From NCBI GenBank assembly GCA_963837345.1, contig CAWIMX010000001.1, positions 3,286,001-3,350,000 on the forward strand: a DNA stretch of 64,000 nucleotides, given 5' to 3'. The DNA comes from CAWIMX01 sp963837345 (lineage in GTDB: Bacteria; Acidobacteriota; Vicinamibacteria; Vicinamibacterales; CAVVIG01). The notes beneath the pieces were generated by a model. It had not been told where the DNA came from. It saw only the letters and a list, made by a program, of their open reading frames with translations, and ran no database searches. Both the position numbers and the translations under genes were made by a program. Positions 55,208 to 64,000 of this stretch are shown piece by piece; positions within the stretch are counted from its first letter, which is position 1, and each line of letters begins with the position of its first letter.

Positions 55208-55639
55208 TTGAAGGCGACTCTCCGGCGTCGTGGACGCGAAGCGGCGCTTCAAATCCTCTACCAGCACGAGATCGGCGGCGTCGACGTGGAGGAGGCGATT
55301 GCGACAGTCTTCGACCTCCAATGGACCGACGAGCACGGGCCGCCAGACGAGGTTCGCGCGTTCGGCGCCGCGCGGGTGCGCGAGACCCTGGCGCACCTGG
55401 CGGACGTCGATCGCCTGATCGCCGAGACCGCGGAACGCTGGCGGCCCGAACGGATGCCGGTCATCGATCGGCTGATCCTCCGCCTGGCCGTCGCCGAGCT
55501 CGTCGCGGATCGCACGACGCCCCCGGCGGTCGTCATCAATGAAGCGCTCGAGCTGGCGCGGATGTTCAGTACGGAAGATGCGGTGAAATTCATCAACGGC
55601 ATGCTGGACGCGATCCACCGCAAACTCGACGCGACCTAG
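55208..55639 (+). CDS. nusB: Transcription antitermination factor NusB
   Basis: Helical RNA-binding protein that acts with S10 in rRNA antitermination; 143 residues. Signatures are RRRGREAALQILYQHEIGGVDVEEA, PVIDRLILRLAVAELVADRTTPPAVVINEALELARMFSTEDAVKFINGMLDAI. The start appears to be TTG 55208, 4 bp after ribH. Confidence 0.94.
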   Translation: MKATLRRRGREAALQILYQHEIGGVDVEEAIATVFDLQWTDEHGPPDEVRAFGAARVRETLAHLADVDRLIAETAERWRPERMPVIDRLILRLAVAELVADRTTPPAVVINEALELARMFSTEDAVKFINGMLDAIHRKLDAT

Positions 55640-55643
55640 AGAC

Positions 55644-57143
55644 ATGTCCTCAGAAGCCGAACTCATCGAGCAGCGCCGCCTCAATCTGGCCGCCATTGCG
55701 GCGCTGGGCGTCGACGTCTATCCTCATTCCTTCGACCGGCGGCACAGCGTGAGCGAGCTCGTCGAGGCCTACGGGGAGCGGTCGCGCGACGCCCTCGAGA
55801 CCGAGCGCATCGAGACCGCCGTGAGCGGGCGCATCCTGGCCATTCGATCGTTCGGGAAGGCGAATTTTCTCGTCGTGTCCGACGGACGCTCGCGGATCCA
55901 GGTGTACGTGCGCGAGGATTCGCTGCCGGCGCTGGATTTCCGGATTTTCAAGCACCTCGATTTCGGCGACTGGGTCGGCATTGCCGGCCGCCTGTTCCGG
56001 ACCAAGACCAACGAGCTCACGGTCTGGGCGTCGCGCCTGCAGTTTCTGGCCAAGTGCCTGCTGCCGTTGCCCGAGAAGTGGCACGGATTGACCGACGTCG
56101 AAATCCGGTACCGCCAACGGTATCTCGACCTGATTGTCAATCCAGAGGCGCGCCGGATCTTCGAGGTGCGCAGCCGGGTGGTGTCGGCCATTCGGGCCTT
56201 CATGACGGCGCGGGGCTTTCTCGAGGTGGAGACGCCCATGATGCAGCCCCTCGCGGGCGGCGCGCTCGCCCGCCCCTTCGTGACCCACCATAACGCGCTC
56301 GACATGGACCTGTACCTGCGCATCGCCCCCGAGCTGTATCTGAAGCGGTTGACCGTCGGGGGGATGGAGAAGGTCTTCGAGATCAACCGGAACTTCCGGA
56401 ACGAGGGCATTTCGACCCAGCACAACCCCGAGTTCACGATGATGGAGTTCTATGAGGCCTATACCGACTACCGTGCGCTGATGACGACCACGGAAGAGCT
56501 GGTGACGTGGGTCGCGCGCGAGGCCGTCGGCGACACGCGCGTGAGCTTCCTCGGGCACGAGATCTCGCTCGCCGCGCCATTCGCGCGTGTTTCGCTGCGC
56601 GAGGCGGCCCGCGAGGCCGCGTCGAGGCAGCTGGGACGCGAGGTCGCGGCGCGGGAGCTCCGCGATCGGGCAGCCGCCGAGGCGCTGGCGGCCGAGCTCC
56701 ACGTCGACACGACGCATGCCGATAGCGCCGGCAAGATTGCCACGGCGATCTTCGAGGCGCTGTGCGAGGAGCGGCTCATTCAACCGACCTTCGTCTACGA
56801 TTTTCCGATCGAGGTCTCGCCGCTCGCCAAGGCGCGGGCCGACGACCCGGAAACGGTCGAGCGGTTCGAGCTCTACGTCGGCGGGTTCGAAGTCGCCAAC
56901 GCTTTCAGCGAGCTGAACGACCCGGCTGAACAGCGGCGCCGGTTCGAGGCGCAGCTTCGGAGCCGCGCCAGCGGCGACCTGGAGGCCCACGCCATGGACG
57001 AGGACTACGTGCGCGCGCTCGAGTACGGCATGCCGCCGGCGGGCGGTGAGGGCGTCGGGATCGACCGGCTCGTGATGGTGCTGACCGGATCGCCCTCGAT
57101 TCGCGACGTGATTCTCTTTCCGCTGATGCGGCGCGAACGGTAG
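55644..57143 (+). CDS. lysS: Lysyl-tRNA synthetase (class II)
   Basis: 499 residues. An N-terminal OB-fold anticodon-binding domain (~55-145; VSGRILAIRSFGKANFLVVSDGRSRIQVYV) precedes the class II catalytic domain. Motif 1 is RSRVVSAIRAFMTARGFLEVETPMMQPLAGGALARPF, motif 2 FEINRNFRNEGISTQHNPEFTMMEFYEAY and motif 3 GEGVGIDRLVMVLTGSPSIRDVILFPLMR. Length and motifs are standard. ATG 55644 lies 4 bp after nusB. Confidence 0.97.
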   Translation: MSSEAELIEQRRLNLAAIAALGVDVYPHSFDRRHSVSELVEAYGERSRDALETERIETAVSGRILAIRSFGKANFLVVSDGRSRIQVYVREDSLPALDFRIFKHLDFGDWVGIAGRLFRTKTNELTVWASRLQFLAKCLLPLPEKWHGLTDVEIRYRQRYLDLIVNPEARRIFEVRSRVVSAIRAFMTARGFLEVETPMMQPLAGGALARPFVTHHNALDMDLYLRIAPELYLKRLTVGGMEKVFEINRNFRNEGISTQHNPEFTMMEFYEAYTDYRALMTTTEELVTWVAREAVGDTRVSFLGHEISLAAPFARVSLREAAREAASRQLGREVAARELRDRAAAEALAAELHVDTTHADSAGKIATAIFEALCEERLIQPTFVYDFPIEVSPLAKARADDPETVERFELYVGGFEVANAFSELNDPAEQRRRFEAQLRSRASGDLEAHAMDEDYVRALEYGMPPAGGEGVGIDRLVMVLTGSPSIRDVILFPLMRRER

Positions 57144-57277
57144 GATCCATTGCGATCGGATTGCGGACACATCAACCACGAAGGCCCGAAGGCGGATATT
57201 CTGGGGGTGATCACAGCGCCTGCGGCCATGCCGAGCCGAGGACATGGAGGTCCGAGGCGAGGCATCGGCGTCAGTTC

Positions 57278-57303
57278 GCGCCGGGGGCGGGGCCCCGGCG
57301 CCA
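57278..57303. repeat. 26-bp GC palindrome, copy 2
   Basis: Same palindrome as 54691-54716 with a single T/C difference in the loop; ends 19 bp before ATG 57323. The rest of the 57144-57322 gap shows no gene or RNA. Confidence 0.75.
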
Positions 57304-57322
57304 GTGAACGAGTGCCGTGACC

Positions 57323-58567
57323 ATGCCGTTCGAGCTCCAGATCGCCCTGCGTTACCTGCTGGCCAAGCGGAAGCAGGCGTTCATCTCGGTGATCTCGCTC
57401 GTCTCCACGCTCGGCGTCGTCGTCGGCGTGATGGCGCTCGTCATCGCCCTCGCGCTCATGACCGGTCTCCAGCAGGAGCTTCGCGATCGGATTCTGGGAT
57501 CGCAGCCGCACATCTACGTCTGGAAGCAGGGCGGCATCGTCGACTACCACGCCGAGGTGCAGAAGCTGGAGCAGCTGCCGCATGTGATTGGCGGCGCCCC
57601 GGAGATCCTCGACAAGGCGCTGTTGTCGTCGACCGGATCGGTGCAGGCATTCGCGACGATCAAGGGGGTGGATCCCGCGCTCGAGCCGCGGGTCACCGAG
57701 ATCCTGCCGGCCATGGAGCAGGGCAGCCTCGACGCGCTCGCGCCGTCGGATGCGCCCGACGCGTCGGACGCGCAGATGCTCCCGGGCATCGTGCTCGGGC
57801 GCGACCTGGCGGCGGGCCTCGGCGTCGGCGTGGGCGACGTCGTGACCGTGCTCACCGCGCACGAAACGCTCACGCCCGGCGGCGCGGGCATCTTCCCCCG
57901 CCATGTGCGCGTGGCGGGCATCTTCTCGATCGGCTTGTATGAGATCGACAACACGTACGGACTCGTGTCCCTCGATCTGGCCGAGCGGCTCTTCGACAAG
58001 ACCGAAGTCGACCTGATTCAGCTGCGGGTCGACGACATCTTCCGCGCGCCGGCGGTCGCGTCGACGATCAGCGACCAGCTGGGCCCCGACTACCTGACCG
58101 AGGACTGGGCCCAGATGAACCAGGCGCTCTTCTCGGCGCTCACGCTGGAGAAGATCGCGATCTCGCTCACGATCGGCCTGATCGTGATGGTCGCCGCCCT
58201 GAACATCATCGCGTCGCTCATCCTGCTCGTGATGGAGAAGCACCGCGATATTGCGATTCTCAAGACCATGGGCGCGAGCGCCCGGAGCGTCACGGCCATC
58301 TTCATGCTGCAGGGGCTCGTGATCGGCATCGCAGGCACCGCCGTGGGCGCCGGCGCCGGCTGGCTGGCCTCGTACCTGCTCGACAAGTACGAAGTGATCA
58401 AAGTCTCGACCGAGGTGTACCAGGTCTCCCACGTGCCCTTCCGGGTGCTGCCGATGGACTTTGCCGTGGTGGTGCTCTCGGCGGTCGCGGTCTGCTTCCT
58501 CGCCACCATCTACCCGTCACGCCAGGCCGCGCGCCTCGACCCCGCGCAGGCGCTGAGGTACGAGTAG
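57323..58567 (+). CDS. Lipoprotein-releasing ABC transporter permease, LolC/LolE type
   Basis: Inner-membrane subunit that extracts outer-membrane lipoproteins and hands them to LolA; 414 residues. One N-terminal TM helix (FISVISLVSTLGVVVGVMALVIALALMTGL), a large periplasmic domain (~50-265) and three C-terminal TM helices (ISLTIGLIVMVAALNIIASLILLVM, GLVIGIAGTAVGAGAGWLASYLL, FAVVVLSAVAVCFLATIYPS). KHRDIAILKTMGASARSVTAIFMLQGLVIG is the coupling-helix signature. ATG 57323 gives the usual MPFELQIALRYL; GTG 57317 is an alternative. Only one permease gene is seen, so it may form a homodimer. Confidence 0.92.
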   Translation: MPFELQIALRYLLAKRKQAFISVISLVSTLGVVVGVMALVIALALMTGLQQELRDRILGSQPHIYVWKQGGIVDYHAEVQKLEQLPHVIGGAPEILDKALLSSTGSVQAFATIKGVDPALEPRVTEILPAMEQGSLDALAPSDAPDASDAQMLPGIVLGRDLAAGLGVGVGDVVTVLTAHETLTPGGAGIFPRHVRVAGIFSIGLYEIDNTYGLVSLDLAERLFDKTEVDLIQLRVDDIFRAPAVASTISDQLGPDYLTEDWAQMNQALFSALTLEKIAISLTIGLIVMVAALNIIASLILLVMEKHRDIAILKTMGASARSVTAIFMLQGLVIGIAGTAVGAGAGWLASYLLDKYEVIKVSTEVYQVSHVPFRVLPMDFAVVVLSAVAVCFLATIYPSRQAARLDPAQALRYE

Positions 58568-58585
58568 GCGCCCCCGCAGAAAGAT

Positions 58586-58609
58586 CTTCGTGTCCTCGTG
58601 TCTTCGTGG
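58586..58609. repeat. CTTCGTGT 8-bp tandem repeat upstream of lolD
   Basis: CTTCGTGT, CCTCGTGT, CTTCGTGG: three 8-bp units ending 16 bp before the lolD ATG. Related CCACGAAG words occur at 46470-46477 and near 57175. Confidence 0.7.
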
Positions 58610-58625
58610 TTGCATTTAAGGCGCG

Positions 58626-59303
58626 ATGGCGTTCGCTGACGTCCGGGGGCTGGTCAAGAGTTATCCCGTGAGCGGGCAGCCGCTCACCGTGCTCCGCGAT
58701 CTCGATCTCGACGTCGAGGCGGGCGAGATGCTGGCCATCGTCGGCGCCTCGGGCGTCGGCAAGAGCACGCTGCTGCATGCGCTCGGGGGCCTGGATCGGG
58801 TCGATGAGGGAACCATCCGGATCGGCGACGCGATCATCACGGCGCTCAGCGACGAAGCATTGGTGGCCTACCGCAACCGTCATGTGGGGTTCGTCTTCCA
58901 GTTTCATCATCTGCTGCCGGAATTCAGCGCGCTCGAGAACGCGGAGATGCCGATGCGCATTGCGCGCGTGCCGCCGAAAGAGGCGCGCCGTCGCGCCGAG
59001 GCGCTGCTGCGCCGCGTCGGCCTGGGCGAGCGGCTCACGCATCGCCCGGGGGCGCTCTCGGGCGGCGAGCAGCAGCGGGTCGCCGTCGCGCGCGCGCTCG
59101 TGATGCAGCCCTCGGTGCTGCTCGCCGACGAACCGACCGGCGATCTTGACGAGGCGACCGCCGCGTCGCTGCACGGCCTCCTGCGCGACATGCACCGGGA
59201 TTTCGGGCTCACGTCGATCATCGCGACGCACAATCCCCGTCTGGCTGCGGCGTGCGATCGCGTGCTCCGCCTCGAAGGCGGGCGGCTTCATCCGGTGGAC
59301 TAA
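58626..59303 (+). CDS. lolD: Lipoprotein-releasing ABC transporter ATP-binding protein
   Basis: 225-residue ATPase that powers LolC/E. Walker A is VGASGVGKSTLLHALGGLD, the Q-loop FVFQFHHLLPEFSALENAEMPM is LolD-typical, the ABC signature is LSGGEQQRVAVARALVMQP and Walker B VLLADEPTGDLDE. It lies 58 bp downstream of the permease. Confidence 0.95.
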   Translation: MAFADVRGLVKSYPVSGQPLTVLRDLDLDVEAGEMLAIVGASGVGKSTLLHALGGLDRVDEGTIRIGDAIITALSDEALVAYRNRHVGFVFQFHHLLPEFSALENAEMPMRIARVPPKEARRRAEALLRRVGLGERLTHRPGALSGGEQQRVAVARALVMQPSVLLADEPTGDLDEATAASLHGLLRDMHRDFGLTSIIATHNPRLAAACDRVLRLEGGRLHPVD

Positions 59304-59479
59304 GTCGGCCCGGCGCCAGGATCGCGACCAAAAGGCCGCCGGAGTCATGGCTTCCGCGCCGCTGCTCCCGCCCCGTTCGTCCGGCGACGGCACCGTTCTT
59401 GTAGAGGGATCGTGCGTCCGCGAGCGTGTGGCCTGGGTCGAGAACCCTAACGCGGGCAGCGACTTAGTCGCAGATCAGC

Positions 59480-59509
59480 GTTGGTGAACCAACACCTATG
59501 CCGTATACT
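59480..59509 (+). promoter_or_regulatory. Predicted clpC promoter with overlapping operator-like palindromes
   Basis: -35 TTGGTG (59481-59486), 17 bp, -10 TATACT (59504-59509). The perfect palindrome GTTGGT-GA-ACCAAC (59480-59493) covers the -35. A GTGGT/ACCAC inverted repeat follows the -10, and GCGAC-TTA-GTCGC lies just upstream (59459-59471). This suggests repressor control. The remaining upstream gap (59304-59458) shows no gene. Confidence 0.55.
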
Positions 59510-59564
59510 GTGGTTAGACCGACCGTGACCACAACCCCATCGGCTTTCACGTAGGTACCCCGGG

Positions 59565-62003
<2,439 letters not shown>

Positions 62004-62058
62004 TCGCCCGACCGCGGACCTCGCGGCGTCGTCTAAAATCCGGTAGAGTAAAGGGTTG

Positions 62059-64000
62059 ATGCGGAAATTGCTGCGTCTGGCGTCCACCCTCGCCGCGCTG
62101 GCCGTCGCCGGCCCGGCCTGGGCGCAGGCTCCGGCGGCCCAGGCCCCCGATTCGGGTGCGACGAGCATCTGCGGGATCGAGCTGCCGCCCCCGTCCGTCA
62201 TGCCTCCGGCGGGGTCCGGCCCCGTCGTCTACCAGATCGCCCCGTGCTTCGACGCGCAGGGCGGCAGCCCGCTGGTGGACATCAACACGTACCTCTACTG
62301 GATGCAGATCAAGGACCACGTGAGCCGGCCGTCGCAGACGCCGCCCTTGTGGGTCCCCTACGACGAGTCCATCGAGCGGATCCTGCACGAGGACTTCACC
62401 CGTCTGTGGGACACGAAGTTCCTCGACAACCTCTGGATCGAGGTCAACGACTACCACTTCCCCAATGGCGTCGTCGGCAAGCTGATCACGTACCACATGG
62501 AGGAGCGCCAGCGCATCAAGATCGTCGACTATACGGGTTCGAAAGAGATCGAGCCCTCTAAGATCGACGAGAAGCTGAAGGAGCAGGGCGCGGAGATCCG
62601 CCTCGATACCTTCATCGACCCGGCGCTCGTCCGGAAGGTCGAAGGCGTGATTCGCGCCCAGATGGCCGAAAAGGGCTACGAGTACGCGCAGGTGTCGCAC
62701 GAGATCGAGGAACTGCCCGGCGGCCCGAAGCTCGTGCACCTGACGTTCCACGTCGACGAGGGGCCGGTTGTCAAGATCCGGCACGTCGAGTTCGTCGGCA
62801 ACCAGGCGATCGGCGACTCGAAGCTGCGCGGGCAGCTGAAGAACAACAAACCGCACGGGTGGCTGTCGTTCGTGAATGGGCACGGCAAGTACCAGGAGGA
62901 GCAGTTCGACGAGGACGCCGACCGGATCGTGCAGTATTACGGCGACCACGGGTATCCGCGGGCGAATGTCGGCGCCCCCGAATTGCGCGTGATCGAGGAT
63001 TCACCGGACGGCAAGACGCGGTGGATCGAGCTGCGCGTGCCGATCAACGAAGGCCGGCAGTACCGCGTGGGCGACATCACGTTTGCCGGCAACAAGGTGC
63101 TCACCGACGATGTCCTTCGACCGCTGTTCAAGATGAAGACGGGCGAGGTGTACAGCGCCGAGAAGATCCGCAAGGGCTACGAACAGGCGCGCGAGATGTA
63201 CGGCACCGGCGGCTACTTCGAATTCGCCGGGTATCCCGACTTCAGCTTCCGCGACGAACCCAGTCCGGCCGAAGCGCAGGCGCAGGCGCCGGCCGCGCTG
63301 GCCGCAGAGCCGTCGACGCCCGAGCGCCAGGGCCCGCCCGTCGTCGACGTGACGCTCCGGATGCAGGAGGGCGTGCAGTACTTCGTGAACCGCATCACGT
63401 TCGTCGGGAACACGACGACGCACGACAACGTCATCCGGCGCGAGATGCGCCTGTACGAGAACGCGCCGTTCAACACGGAAGCCCTGAAGTACAGCATCCG
63501 CCGGCTCAATCAGCTCGGATATTTCAAGGCGCTCCAGGGGCCGCCGACCGACGTCACGATCGACAAGACGCCGGATACCACGAACAAGGTGGACGTGACG
63601 GTGAAGCTCGAGGAGCAGAACCGCAACCAGCTCAGCTTCGGGGCCGGCGTGTCGGAGTTCGAGGGGGTGTTCGGCCAGCTCTCGTTCCAGACGGCGAACT
63701 TCCTCGGCCGCGGCGAGAGCCTCACCGTCTCGATGCAGACCGGGTCGCGCGCGAAGAACTACACGCTCGGCTTCACGGAGCCGTTCCTGCTCGACCGCAA
63801 CATCACGGCCGGCGCCAGCGTCTTCCGCCAGGATATCCGCTACGTCGGGGCGTACACGCAGCGGTCGACCGGAGGCTCGCTGACCTTCGGCTTCCCGGTG
63901 GCCGACTTCACGCGCATGTTCATGAACTACAACTACCAGCGCGTGCAGGTCACCGAGATCAGCGACATTCTGAACACCCCGGAACTGATTGCCCGGAATC
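62059..64000 (+). CDS. bamA: Outer membrane protein assembly factor BamA (3' end outside window)
   Basis: Omp85-family insertase for outer-membrane beta-barrel proteins; 647 codons are visible and the frame is open at the window end. A signal peptide (MRKLLRLASTLAALAVAGPAWAQ) is followed by POTRA domains, four of them clear, starting near residues 152 (IKIVDYTGSKEI), 237 (VKIRHVEFVGNQAI), 336 (YRVGDITFAGNKVL) and 441 (YFVNRITFVGNTTT). An earlier partial one ends near residue 130. The barrel begins near residue 524 (NQLSFGAGVSEFEGVFGQLSFQTANFLGRGESLTVSMQTGSRAKNYTLGFTEPFLLDRN). An Ala/Pro insertion (~405-430) lies between POTRAs. ATG 62059 lies 55 bp after clpC; TAGAGT (62044-62049) is a possible -10. 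Confidence 0.93.
   Translation, partial: MRKLLRLASTLAALAVAGPAWAQAPAAQAPDSGATSICGIELPPPSVMPPAGSGPVVYQIAPCFDAQGGSPLVDINTYLYWMQIKDHVSRPSQTPPLWVPYDESIERILHEDFTRLWDTKFLDNLWIEVNDYHFPNGVVGKLITYHMEERQRIKIVDYTGSKEIEPSKIDEKLKEQGAEIRLDTFIDPALVRKVEGVIRAQMAEKGYEYAQVSHEIEELPGGPKLVHLTFHVDEGPVVKIRHVEFVGNQAIGDSKLRGQLKNNKPHGWLSFVNGHGKYQEEQFDEDADRIVQYYGDHGYPRANVGAPELRVIEDSPDGKTRWIELRVPINEGRQYRVGDITFAGNKVLTDDVLRPLFKMKTGEVYSAEKIRKGYEQAREMYGTGGYFEFAGYPDFSFRDEPSPAEAQAQAPAALAAEPSTPERQGPPVVDVTLRMQEGVQYFVNRITFVGNTTTHDNVIRREMRLYENAPFNTEALKYSIRRLNQLGYFKALQGPPTDVTIDKTPDTTNKVDVTVKLEEQNRNQLSFGAGVSEFEGVFGQLSFQTANFLGRGESLTVSMQTGSRAKNYTLGFTEPFLLDRNITAGASVFRQDIRYVGAYTQRSTGGSLTFGFPVADFTRMFMNYNYQRVQVTEISDILNTPELIARN

Overview
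The window is a compact, very GC-rich bacterial chromosome segment with about 58 protein genes, short intergenic gaps and many 1-20 bp gene overlaps. Two tandem genes carry the VWFA-related domain typical of Acidobacteriota. Together with DUF6335 and DUF6677 family proteins, an actinobacterial/archaeal-type ValS and split methylmalonyl-CoA mutase subunits, this points to an acidobacterium, most likely class Vicinamibacteria (inference from gene content). No phage, transposase, CRISPR, rRNA or tRNA gene was found.

Layout. 1-6.3 kb: chromosome segregation and translation core (scpA, scpB, rluB-type, cmk, rpsA, IHF/HU). 6.3-12 kb: HIT protein, acyl-CoA dehydrogenase and two secreted VWA paralogues. 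12-16.6 kb: glutamate dehydrogenase, methylmalonyl-CoA mutase catalytic and B12 subunits, and a response regulator. 16.6-22.9 kb: valS-nadC-birA, a four-helix-bundle (S23/IVP-like) gene between inverted 9-bp repeat arrays, coaX. 22.9-30.5 kb: DUF2585, RlmD-type methyltransferase, C26 peptidase, argS, mobA, TPR protein. 30.5-40 kb: SPOR protein, lnt, prfB with its programmed frameshift, murJ, PBP1A, FecR/DUF6600 protein. 40-46 kb: dnaK-dnaJ-hspR-like heat-shock operon, DnaC-like ATPase, hemW. 46-54 kb: small envelope proteins, PA-IL-like lectin, acyl-CoA dehydrogenase, meaB, a methylmalonyl-CoA epimerase/metallo-hydrolase fusion, mtnP, a PfkB kinase and enoyl-CoA hydratase. 54-64 kb: a 78-bp tandem repeat, ribH-nusB-lysS, lolCE-lolD, clpC and a bamA cut by the window end.

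How the genes fit together. Propionate/odd-chain and branched-chain acyl-CoA breakdown is spread over two loci: mutase subunits at 13.5-15.6 kb; acyl-CoA dehydrogenase, MeaB chaperone and epimerase at 47.7-51.1 kb. Envelope biogenesis is prominent (lnt, lolCE/lolD, bamA, murJ, PBP1A), consistent with a diderm. Protein quality control (DnaK/DnaJ, ClpC) sits behind recognisable promoters, with an HspR-like repressor encoded in the dnaK operon.

Unusual points. (1) About ten genes have a TAnnnT hexamer ending exactly 6-8 nt before the start codon, suggesting widespread leaderless transcripts. (2) Several families of 7-9 bp tandem repeats sit in intergenic gaps and often touch start codons; the GGTTCGAAG-type arrays occur as inverted pairs at three loci, one enclosing the four-helix-bundle gene. 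(3) Three genes (gdh, mutase, SPOR) are each broken by a single-base indel, which may be sequence error or real. (4) prfB carries a textbook CTT-TGA +1 recoding site.
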